From Theocolax elegans (taxonomy: Eukaryota; Arthropoda; Insecta; Hymenoptera; Cerocephalidae), in contig CM047431.1 in NCBI GenBank assembly GCA_026168455.1, positions 48,712,032 through 48,776,031 on the forward strand: a DNA stretch of 64,000 nucleotides, written 5' to 3'. A program made the position numbers and the translations under genes. The number at the start of each line of letters is the position of its first letter. Within the stretch, counting starts at the first letter, position 1. Positions 36,809-46,493 of the stretch are shown here, in pieces. The notes beneath the pieces were generated by a model that did not search any database, had not been told where the DNA came from, and saw only the letters and a program-made list of their open reading frames with translations.

Positions 36809-37846
36809 TAAATTAACAATGGATGAAAAAATAAAAAAAATTTAACACACCAATGCTACGACGAATTTGACGTGCGAACGGAACTCGGCAATAACAGAGA
36901 AAAAAAAAAATAAAAATAAAAAGTGAGCTGCAACAAGATCGAATTGCAAGTCGCAAGCTCGTGATTTGGAATTAAAATGTAATCCGGTAAACTGACAGTG
37001 TAATAAACTTGCCAGCCGGACCAAGAGAGAAAACTTTTTATTGGTTTCGAAAGCGATTTGTTAGTCGCTCCATCCTTTACGGACAAAGATTCTCGACACT
37101 TTTTCGATGGGAGGAGGAAGCGAATGGAAGTTTTACTTCGTGCGTGTTTCTTCCTTTGAGTTTTTTCCCTTTTCTTTAACGATGGTCGTGAGGGTTTCCT
37201 GAAGTATGTCTATTTTGTTTGACGAGTTGTTAGTTTTTTTCTCAAATTCTTTCTTATTTCACGGTAAGGTTAGTTTTGTTTACTTACCAGGAAGAAACCT
37301 ATTTGTTTATTATTTTTTATGATGTTCTTTTTTCAGCGCTAATTAACGACGAAGAGATCCGATTGTCTTTATGAAAAAGCGGTTTTTATGTTTATTTACT
37401 TGCTCTTTCTTTACGTAAAAATGTTTCAATATCAAATATATCACGGCGTAATCATGGGTCAAGGGTATAAGCCTAGATTAATATTAAAAAAGTAATTTGT
37501 TTATATATCACTCATTTTTTTAATTTTTTACTCATTTCGTACTTTTAAATCTTTTTTTCACAATTTTTAGTTAATTTATACATAATATAACTACTTTAAT
37601 CCATTATAACACTCCTAGCGATTTTTTAGCTTAATGTACTTACCGCAGAATGTTTCCAAACCACGTCATCGAATAACTTGAAATTTTAGTAGTGATAATA
37701 AAACACGCTTTTAATCCATTTAAATACAACATAATTAGTTTAAAATACTTAAAATATTATTAATCTGTTTTTTTACATTATCCCAACTTTGCAAATGATT
37801 ATTTTTATTGCAGTATATCTAAATTCATTTCCATTTAAAATTTCAG

Positions 37847-37863
37847 GCGGTCGAATCGGATGG
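37847..37863 (+). other. Possible 17-nt microexon
   Basis: Plus strand: CATTTAAAATTTCAG, then 17 GC-rich bases (GCGGTCGAATCGGATGG), then GTAAGTG. Acceptor and donor are both close to consensus, and the intervening segment is GC-rich in an AT-rich setting. A related acceptor-like string (TTTAAAATTTCAGG) occurs near 28660-28675 without a following donor. No flanking exons on this strand are recognised. Confidence 0.15.
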
Positions 37864-39395
37864 GTAAGTGCACTGTGCTGAAAAATTATGATACATAATA
37901 ACATGATTGATTAAAAAATTATGTTGCAGACAAATTTCCAAACAATTCTAGAGATATATATATATTAATAATAATATATTTTAATTAGAAAATAAAAAAA
38001 AATATCTTAAGAAATTGCGTAACGTATTTTATTAATTATTAACAATAAAATAAATTTTGCAATTTTAACCCAGGCTTTCTCCTTTAACAAACACATTAGC
38101 AATCAAACTCGAAAGTTACATTTATTTTCTAACACAATATTTCTCTATAGGTGTTCCGCTGAGCAGAGTACCAAAAATTAAACTAAAATTAATTAGTTTG
38201 GGCAATAAAATAACGTTGATGAAATGAGAGCAAGTATGAAACAAAAATAGTACTAAAATGATCAAAGACAAGTACATTCACCCTGAGTTATTTTAAAGCT
38301 TCATTGGAACGATCCCAAATTATGATATCGCGCCCACAATTATATGATAATTTCCATCAACACTGTAACGAAAGTTTACTTGATTAAAACAAATAATTAA
38401 TCTGAGAAACCATTTAAATATATATATATATATATACGCACAGATTAAAGGAAATTAGTTTTTTTTTATACAACTAAATGCTTCCACAGCGATGAAAATA
38501 GTCGAACTTCTTATCTCTCGAAGAAAATCGAAAAGTCGGGAATAATCAGAAGAAGAAAGTTAATTAACGCGAGAAAATCCCTCGTTAGCGTCGATTTATT
38601 TGCGCCAAAGATTCGTGTATCCGAGAATCAATGAGTTATGCGTCTTCTACCTCAAGAACCCGTTCATCGTAGATAAATCACAACTTTTAAAAAAACTGCT
38701 ATGAAAAAATGTACTATCTCCAATGTATTGTTACATTTACTGAACGATAAGTAAAGCTTAGAACATTATTAATTAAATTAATTTAGACTTTTGTGTAAAG
38801 TTTTGAAAAGATATTTAAAACAAGCGTTTATGCGATTCGAAATCGATCTATATCAATGCGAAAAAAGTAAAAGGTAACAAAATGTACTCGCACCGTTTAA
38901 CGAAACGAACGGACACGTACACGATTATCCGAGGATCGGAGAAAAAGAGACCATCGTTAGAAATTCCGTATGACTGAAGGAAACTACGAAGGTTAATCGA
39001 GTTAGCAAGATGCAGATGTGTACACACGCGTGTACGTGTATATAAAGCTACATAGAGGAAAGTGCGAAACCGAATTCGCTTGTTTGTCGCTTTTATGGCT
39101 TTCGTGGGTGTCGCCACCCCTCTTCTTTCTGTGTCGACAACTTATGCCGTCTATATATAGGTAGATCTACGTACACAGTTTTAGTTTAGTGTTTTAACCG
39201 TTTCGCTCTCTCGGTGATCCTTTGAATTTTAAGGTGAATCACGTTTGAGTACCGACAACGAAGGAGTCGGCGTTTCGCGGACTGTGCACCTTTGAGCATA
39301 TTTAATGAATTTCCTCTCGCGAGACTTGCGTTCATACTCTCTCGTTCGCCCTCGAACCTTTTACGCTTTACTTCTTTTTTTTTTTTTATTTCGGT

Positions 39396-39774
39396 TAAGG
39401 AGATGCCGGACTTACTAATGCTCATTTTTAATATTTTTTTTATAAACAAAAGAATACATTTTTTTAAAAATCCTGTTCATCAGGCATGTTTTCAACAATA
39501 AACCCATATTTTTTCGGATTTTTAAATCGATATTTTAATTACAGTGTTTGGGTTGAAAGTTTATGCCTTTTTTTACTAATAATTAACGACCTAAAATGAT
39601 TTATTTAATTATTATAAAAAATATTATTTTTTCTTAACAAATCGATCCGCGAGGCTCTTTCTTTTGTTTTAAACTATCCTTATAAATTTTTTCAGATTGT
39701 TAATTCAATATTTTAGGAATAATTAGTGGTTTAAATGGTGTAGATCCCTGCAATTTGGGTCCGACATTCTTTTA
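39396..39774. mobile_element. Small element of a two-copy family, TTAA-like ends
   Basis: The left end TTAAGGAGATGCCGGAC and the reverse complement of the right end, TTAAAAGAATGTCGGAC, form imperfect inverted termini, each beginning TTAA. The first 150 bp are homologous to 6793-6955. The body is AT-rich and non-coding. TTAA at both ends would fit a piggyBac-type target, which is an inference from the ends only. Confidence 0.6.
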
Positions 39775-41120
39775 AGCAAGGCAAAGTAGGAGGGTAGTAA
39801 TTTGGTTAATGTATCAGTGTGTTCATCAAATTTTGGGATTAATAGTAAGTTGCTAACGTGACTGAAAACATTCGTGTAACAACAACAATCGTTTAATTAG
39901 TTGAGTATAACGTTAAAAAAAGAATATTTTTACGCTCTTAGTAATTGAAAACATTCAATAGTAATTTCTTGATAATGATAAATTGGTGTTTATCAACGAA
40001 ACCCTTTTTCTAGCAATCTCCATATATTTCTTAGATTGAAATATCTTAAGCTTTTCATCAAATAGTGTGAAGGAAAAATGTCGTGAAAAATTTATTTATC
40101 AAAAAAATAAATTCTAAATTCTGATCGAATACACGAATAAGCACGTTACGTACAAATTTAAGAATAAAAAGAAAATTCTGAATCGATTATAACTCTAGAA
40201 AAACTGTGACATTATATAGGAATGTTGTAGGTCGCTTTCAATTTCATAATTATTATTTTAACGGACAATTTCATAAATATCGTACGAGTCATTTATTTAC
40301 GTATTAATTATATATGTATTGAAAACAGATTCTTATTTTCAATTATTAATTAATTTACCTCATCTTCTTATTTCTACTAGAGTAAATACTATTTATTAAT
40401 AACCAGTTAGTACCTTCATTGTAATTAATAAAAATAAGTACAATTAGCGATTGATCGTTCATAAATGAATCTCCAACGCGAAGAGAATATTCACGGTGTA
40501 TACGGAAACTCGTAAAACAAGAAAATTCAGTAGGAGCCCAAGGAGTTCAACATTTGTCACAATTAAAATAGCAATAAAGAGAAGGAACTCGTCACCACTC
40601 GGCGAGAAACGTAAGCATCAAACAAAACAAAACAACAAAACAGGAGCGAAGTAAAATCTCGTTGAAACTCCTCGGAGAGAATTATCTCGATAAACAATAA
40701 AACATCCAGAAGGTAAACTTTGGTGAAGTTGCATCGTGATAACGATCGAGACACCCAGCGTAACAAGTGTATCCAAGACGGTTATTAAATCATCCAGAGA
40801 GGGTCAGACGAGGGAGGAGGTGGGTGGGTTACCGCCCCTAACATCTGCACACTCGCGAGTCCAAAAAGTAGGGTTGAGAATTTCGCGACGAGGTACAATA
40901 ATGAATTCGCGGCGCAGAGTGGAGTTCGGCTGGAAAGTTGGACGAAGAACAACGGCGTTGGATCTAGGGAAAGGGAGGTGGAGGTAGAGGAGAAGGAGGA
41001 GAGAAGGCCGTTAAGTGGCCCTGCTTAAATTAGTTTTAACGTCCAAGCGACGCTGTTGCCTGGGAAAAGCTGCCTGGAATTATAAATGGTTAATAGTCCA
41101 AGCTTGAGAGATATAATACG

Positions 41121-41124
<4 letters not shown>

Positions 41125-41152
<28 letters not shown>
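41125..41152. repeat. (CT)n microsatellite
   Basis: Fourteen CT units in a row. Confidence 0.9.
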
Positions 41153-41155
<3 letters not shown>

Positions 41156-41897
41156 GGTGTATACGAGAGACGCCTACCTCGGGAAATACGGTTTTCCAAC
41201 GGCTTACGCGCTTTTCTACCTTGAATTTAAAGCGCGCGTTTACCTCTCTCTTTTTTTATTCCCCACACCTCTTCTTCCCTACGGTCGATGGAATATAATG
41301 GCACTGAATAGAGTAATTAGAAAATGCTTACTCGTCCATAGAATTTCGTGATCGTTGCTACGGATATTATGGACGTCCGAGACGTATTTGTATGAATTTC
41401 AAATAAACTGATTGTACGAAATTAAGGAGGAATAAATCTTTTTGGCTCATTAGAGAGATGTGCGACTGTACGTCTCGTCGTCGTCGTTGCAGCACATTCC
41501 GCTCGAGTGAGTACCATGGGAGGGGAGAGAGGGAGTAAATTTTCCGGAGCGTCGAATTCTGGCGGGATTTAATTGGAATCCAACATCTTGATTGGCGTAT
41601 GCTTTCTCGAGTGTCGCGAGTCACCTCCTCGAAAATTCGAGGGAACCATTGTTAATTCGAACAACGTAGCTGAAAAAGAGACTTACAGGTGAGAGGATCT
41701 CGAGTCTCGACAAACGTCGCTTGTGGTTCTCCAAAGTTCGTTGAGTGAAATTGACTTATATAGAGGTATAAGGAAAATTAGGATTTTCAACTCTACCAAT
41801 TGGTCTACACCGACAGACACTTCCAATGTTTCCAATATCAAAAGTAGGTAGGCTCATTTAGCTACGATCCCTCTAATTATTTTTGTGTATAATTTGC

Positions 41898-42730
41898 ACA
41901 GAAAAAAAGTTTGTTACTCTAAGAATTATATGTAAAAACGACGCAAGTATAACCGTGGATAGATGGACTTAACCAACCTTATTATAATTTAAGTTTTATA
42001 TAGTTAGTTAATGATTAAACTTTACATCAAGATTATATCAATTACATTATTTTGGTTGGAACAACTATTGCTTTTGTTCCTTACAATTCAATCAATAATA
42101 AAGTAACAATTACTAATTATATTACTTAAAATAGCTATAAAAACCAAATTGCTTTAATAGTTTTCAATTTAACATGAATTTCGTTCTTCTAGCACTTGTA
42201 ATCCCCATTACTTTCTAACCTTTAATGCGATTCATTCGTTAAAGTCAATGAATTTTTATACTAGATAACTTTAACGATTTGAAATAGTTATCGTAGTGAT
42301 GATTGTTGGTTTTTCACTCAGAGTAATGGTTGATTACTCATTTTAACTTATTGAATAGTTATATAGTAGCTATTTATATTCATATACAAATGAATAACAG
42401 TAAAATAGCAGTTTTAACGATATGAAATGTGGTTATCCTAACCTGTACTTTATTGGCTAAATTTAGTAAAATTTGATTAGTTATTTCAAATATTAAACGT
42501 ACATCGTAATACTATATAGTTTGTAAATATTTTAAAGAAAATATATAAATATGAGCTTTTTCGTGAAACAAAATAAGTAATAAGTGAACTACAAAAATAA
42601 TTACAACTTTAATTCTTTTGGAGGATGTAGTTTATATTTAATGACCATAACATTTCTTAAATCGATTTTAAACTATTTTCGATTCGCGTTAAATTCGTCA
42701 CTAAAATAGTTATAAGTTTCTCTCTCCGTG
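41898..42730. mobile_element. Possible diverged CACGGAG-type element
   Basis: The right end reads CTCTCTCCGTG followed by TA, matching the CACGGAGA terminus of other elements here. A loosely complementary left end, CACAGAAAAAAAGTTTGT, lies at 41898, without a flanking TA. Inside, a direct repeat of a TTTAACGAT.TGAAAT.GTTATC word occurs at 42266-42294 and 42411-42441, with further inverted relatives. Length (833 bp) is similar to the 8386-9191 element. The ends are too diverged for certainty. Confidence 0.3.
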
Positions 42731-44461
42731 TACATATGTATATAGTCATCGATTCGTCCTTTTCTTTTAAATATTTAATACTTTATATACTTCGATCACG
42801 GTAAGATAATGATAATCTAGTAAATATTGACCCGCAAGTGGTCGAATAAAAAGAGCTAAACACGCGATTACTCGGGGACATAAAGTCAGATTATACGAGG
42901 ATATCAAACGAGACGCATGTGTTGACCAAAGCTATAATCTAGTTGCTCACGGTCTGATATTGAGTTCGTGAAACGTCGGAATGAGAACGGTTGACCTGGA
43001 ATTCACATTATATTGAGAGACATTCCGATCGCATAAACCACTGGAATTAAATCCGCTTTTTTCCTTTTTAAAGATTCTTATAGAATGCCCCAGGTCATGA
43101 AAATATTCAAACGTAGTTTCACTCGCGTTAAATGGTACCTTTAATTTCGAATTACGGGTCTTATATAATCGATTTCTGAGCCATTAATTATGAATTTATT
43201 AACCAGATTTTGGTGAAAAAGGGCGGATTTGTGGCTAAAGTACGTGTTACTATATGTGTCTCAAAATATTTTAAGCGAAAACATCTTTTAAGAGTACGGT
43301 TCCGAAATCATTTTAGATAATATCGATATGTTCTTAGAGATATATATACATTTTTTTAAAGTAATTATGAAGTTTATTTTTTTAAAATCCCTAAATAAAT
43401 CGGCCTACGAAATTTTAAAGTAATGTCCAAAACAAATTCAAATCGCCCCGAGTAAATGTTCAATCTCAGAAACAGCTAGTAAAAATAGCGCGCGCTGACG
43501 TTTGTTTGGCCCGTTTCCTTAGCGTTTAATCAAAGATACATGACCTCAAAACATTCAATTTATTTTGCTAATTTCCCACGCGCAACAAATTTTAGGCCGC
43601 CTTACGAAATAATCGTGTAACAAACTTTGATTACACTTGAAGTATATATAAAAATGCGAACATATTAGATTTTCTCTTTAATAATTTTTATACTTTTGAT
43701 ATATTGTTCTATTTAATAATAAAATGGGCGTTTTACTCTAATACATAATTACAAATTGAGATAAAATGCATTTTCAAGGAAAGCAGAAAAGCACACCTTT
43801 AGGGTTGCAATCATCTGAATGTAATGTTAATAAGTGATATAAAATGAGGAAATAACAAATTTAATTTGTCACTATATAACAAGATGAGAACTATTGTGTG
43901 CGGATCAACCCAGAGTACATTTGATACTGGGCAAGTTAAACAGTAGACAAACTCATCCAAAATACTCCGACATTCGGGTTTGGGAAATGAAAGCTGGAAA
44001 ATCCAATTCGAAGCGACATAGGAACCATTTCTCGTGAATCTGACGTTTCAAGGGTGAGGTGTGACGAAAAGAACCGTCGAAACTTTCGTGGTGTGGTCGG
44101 ACGCAAAATCTCAAACCCACGTCAGGCTCGCGCGATGCGGTTCGATCGCTCGCTCACTAGTCATTCACCCGATGCTACGGAATAGGGAGGGAAAGGAAGT
44201 TGCAAGCTAGGGTCAAGTTCAGTGCCGTGGGTGCGCGTCAATTTTCCCGCGAGTACTGCGAAATCAAATACCCGACCGCGCAAATTGGACGTTGTCAGGA
44301 TGGGGATACACCCGCTACTCTCGTGTAACCAAAGGGGGTGATTCTTTTTGCGGGTAATTTTCACGGTTTTAGTTTGAGTTTACCTAAGGAATCGAGACCA
44401 GATCTTTTTAGAATATAATCATCAGAAATTGGTATTAATAAATTATATATATTATTAGTTC

Positions 44462-44961
44462 AACCCATTAACGCTGAACCAGCATACATTCCTTAACTTC
44501 ACTTTGAGTTCTATTTTAATATATTTCAAAGAGTTAAATCCATGCCAAACCAATATTTGATAGTACTTTGGATGTGCCCTTTCGATTTCCGGGTTCAAAA
44601 ATTGATTTTATCGATTCAGAAAAAAGTTACGACGGTTTTTAAATAAAAAAGCACCGATATTTTTATAAAAAATTTTTGTCAATTTTTTTTGGAGTCAATG
44701 AGTGACTAAAATCTTATGCAAATTATGAACAAAATATTTAAACTTTCGAAAGTGCACGTGTGTTCATAATTTGCACAACATTTTAGTCATGTAATGACTC
44801 CAAAAAAAGACCGTCGTATCGATTTTTGAATCCGAAAGTCGAAAGGGCATACCCAAAAACACTAAGAAATATAGAGTTGGCATGGATTTAACTCTTAAAT
44901 ACATTAAAATAGAACTCAAAGTAAAGTTAAGAAATGTATACTGGTTCGGAGTTAATGGGTT
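44462..44961. mobile_element. 500-bp fold-back element, AACCCATTAAC termini
   Basis: Long inverted arms: AACCCATTAACGCTGAACCA ... TTAACTTCACTTTGAGTTCT ... GAGTTAAATCCATGCCAA on the left, with the reverse complement at about 90% identity on the right. Pairing resumes further in (GGGCATACCC/GGATGTGCCC, AAAATTGATTTTATCGATTC, GAGTCAATGAGTGACTAAAA), so most of the element folds on itself. No coding capacity. The flanking duplication is not obvious; the right side has TTAA across the junction and the left side TTCAA. Confidence 0.8.
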
Positions 44962-45227
44962 AAGATGTAAACGGATAAAAACTTAAGTAATCGAGAGGCA
45001 GACTTGACAAATTATAAAATTTATATAAAAATGTTTTATATGAAAATTTATTAGTAATTATAATAGTATTAGTATTAATTAGTATCTAATAAAATTTAAT
45101 TTATTTTTTTTAATTTTAACTACTTTTAATTCAAATAAAATTATTAGTAATTGCTGCTGATGACGGAGTGATAGTTATTTTAAATAATTGAAACTACTGC
45201 TATATCTGTCCAATAATTTTTATGTTC

Positions 45228-45265
45228 AACGTTTCGGCCATCTATTTATTTATGACCCTCTTCAA
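45228..45265 (-). ncRNA. Hammerhead-like motif, left arm
   Basis: Mirror copy of 45470-45507, identical in sequence. See that entry for the structure. Confidence 0.45.
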
Positions 45266-45469
45266 GAACTAAACAAGTATTATTAATTAATAACATTATA
45301 AAAAACTTTTCATACAAAAAACCACATAACGCATCACACTTACAATTTACATATTACAAGCAAGAGCAATGCGAGCTGTAATATGTAAATTGTAAGTGTG
45401 ATGCGTTATGTGGTTTTTTGTATGAAAAGTTTTTTATAATGTTATTAATTAATAATACTTGTTTAGTTC

Positions 45470-45507
45470 TTGAAGAGGGTCATAAATAAATAGATGGCCG
45501 AAACGTT
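45470..45507 (+). ncRNA. Hammerhead-like motif, right arm
   Basis: TTGAAGA (CUGANGA with C3 changed to U) is followed by stem II, GG-GT-CAT paired with ATG-G-CC around a 10-nt loop, then GAAACGTT. Stem I is convincing: GTTC (45466-45469) just before the core pairs fully with GAAC (45508-45511) just after the predicted cleavage U. A 2x2 internal mismatch and two further A-U pairs follow. GAA-ACGU-U has a self-complementary stem III, as in hammerheads that act as dimers. The C3 change would reduce or abolish cleavage. Confidence 0.45.
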
Positions 45508-45577
45508 GAACATAAAAATTATTGGACAGATATAGCAGTAGTTTCAATTATTTAATCAATTAAAATTAATTAATACT

Positions 45578-45943
45578 ATTATAAAAAAAATTGGAGAAAA
45601 TAAAAAAAGGTTTTTGAGAAAATTAAAAAAAAAAGTATAAGAAAAAAATATAATGATAAAATTAAAAAATGTATAAAAAGTTGTAGAGAAAATTAAAAAA
45701 TATATATATGAAAAAAAGAAGAATAATAATGTAATTAAAAAATTAATATTTATTCGTAATATTTAAATAAAAAATAATAAAATTTAAAAAGTGTATAAGA
45801 AAGAAATAAAGAATTGTCAGGGAAAAGGTAAATAAAGGGATTTAAGAATTGTGTTATATTTTGAAGGAATGTTTATTGAAAAAATAAAAGTAAATACAAA
45901 ATAATGATGTACATATATGTAAAAAAATAAAAAATAAAAGTAA
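45578..45943 (+). repeat. A-rich, nearly C-free tract with degenerate repeats
   Basis: About 170 bases (45580-45750) contain no C at all, and C stays rare to 45943. A loose unit of GAGAAAATTAAAAAA type recurs four or five times. The strong strand asymmetry begins just after the inverted repeat and runs into the minisatellite. It could be a 3' tail or tail-derived expansion of the neighbouring retroelement. Confidence 0.6.
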
Positions 45944-46038
45944 AACTAAATAATTACTAACTAATACTAACTAAATACTACTAACTATATACTACTAACT
46001 AAATGCTACTGACTAACTAATTACTAACTAAATAATTA
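45944..46038 (+). repeat. ACTAACTAAAT minisatellite
   Basis: Tandem variants of an ACTAACTAA(AT)(TACT) unit about 8-17 bp long, with slippage-type length variation. It abuts the A-rich tract. Confidence 0.85.
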
Positions 46039-46143
46039 CGCATATAAATATCTTAAAGTCATAAAATTGACTTCGCGTCATATTAGATATCCCTACATAT
46101 TATTCTAACGGTGGACTAAAAATTATTTTGTCAATATTGAACA

Positions 46144-46272
46144 TTATAAAATATATAAATACATAAGTATGCATAATATACAAAAGAATATGATTGAATA
46201 AGAAATGCGTAGAGCAATATGATATATTGTTCGATTATATCGTATTTTAAAGTAAATTACTAAGGGAGCCAT
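46144..46272 (-). CDS. Small ORF, 42 codons, downstream of a core promoter
   Basis: The first ATG downstream of the predicted start site at 46389 is at position +118, in a near-ideal context (TTCAAAATGG). The 42-residue product begins MAPLVIYF. Its second half is strongly hydrophobic (about residues 20-42, rich in I, L, F, Y), so it could be a single membrane-spanning segment with a short, basic N-terminal part. No family is recognised. Isoleucine and tyrosine richness follows from TA-rich DNA, which argues for caution. An AATAAA signal for this strand lies at 45872-45877, which would give a transcript of about 0.5 kb crossing the minisatellite. It may equally be an untranslated leader, or the true product may start after splicing. 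Confidence 0.2.
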   Translation of the reverse strand: MAPLVIYFKIRYNRTIYHIALRISYSIIFFCILCILMYLYIL

Positions 46273-46309
46273 TTTGAATGATTTTAATCTTGTATGTATG
46301 TAAAATATT

Positions 46310-46330
46310 ATATATATATATATATATAAA
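46310..46330. repeat. (AT)n microsatellite
   Basis: TA run inside the predicted 5' leader of the promoter at 46389. Confidence 0.85.
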
Positions 46331-46356
46331 ATATTTGGCAACGATCTTCTTCCTCT

Positions 46357-46493
46357 TGATCCGTTGCAGTCAAGAGAATGAGCTCAACTGACACTCTCGG
46401 TCGGAGTAGCCCCTTATATACGTTTCGCAATAGAGGGCGTTTTGCCGGTTGACTGCACCGACCAATCAGAGTGCAGGATTTGGGCCGACCAAT
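46357..46493 (-). promoter_or_regulatory. Core promoter: two CCAAT boxes, TATA, initiator, DPE-like
   Basis: Minus strand, with +1 at 46389. Two copies of CTGATTGGTCGG place CCAAT boxes (plus-strand CCAAT at 46462-46466 and 46489-46493) at about -75 and -102. TATATAAG occupies rc 46413-46420, first T at -31. The initiator TCAGTT (rc 46386-46391) fits the arthropod TCAGT consensus. GGATCA at +28 to +33 matches five of six positions of RGWYVT. All elements have the spacing required for an insect RNA polymerase II promoter. Candidate products are the 42-codon ORF, an LTR-type retroelement leader, or an internal start of a minus-strand host gene. Confidence 0.55.

Larger units (their letters stand above)
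28449..39395. other. Long stretch without recognised genes
   Basis: AT-rich with GC-richer islands at 29860-30340 (including a CGCT run near 30190-30210) and 34600-35480. Microsatellites: CT at 29882-29902, AG at 33423-33442, AT at 34839-34859, TA at 38417-38437; poly-T at 36209-36231. A small fold-back lies at 30720-30830, a splice-signal site at 36800-36808 and a possible 17-nt microexon at 37847-37863. Open frames in the islands (such as 34937-35248) have biased, low-complexity composition and no domain. Confidence 0.5.
39775..44461. other. Unannotated sequence with one possible repeat-rich element
   Basis: GC-richer islands occur at 40740-41000 (purine-rich on the plus strand), 41440-41640 and 44050-44360, none with a recognisable gene. 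A CT microsatellite lies at 41125-41152. The interval 41898-42730 may be a diverged element. The remaining DNA, including 39800-40450 and 43060-43900, is AT-rich and featureless. Confidence 0.5.
45180..45555. mobile_element. Identical-arm inverted repeat with paired hammerhead-like motifs
   Basis: Arms 45180-45359 and 45377-45555 are reverse complements with no mismatch found over about 178 bp, around a loop of about 17 nt. Each arm carries a hammerhead-like motif (45228-45265 minus, 45470-45507 plus) and the same downstream ATAAAAATTATTGGACAGAT context. An identical motif order occurs in the decayed Penelope remnant at 3834-3868. The lack of divergence implies a very recent event, gene conversion or an assembly or read fold-back artefact. 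No coding region lies between the arms. Confidence 0.85.

Noticed and set aside
41299..41322. AATGGCACTG, resembling the start of miR-263
   Set aside because: Only ten bases agree and there is no hairpin.
41680..41705. TTACAG|GTGAGAGG, possible plus-strand ratchet point
   Set aside because: The upstream sequence is purine-rich (GAAAAAGAGAC), so there is no pyrimidine tract.
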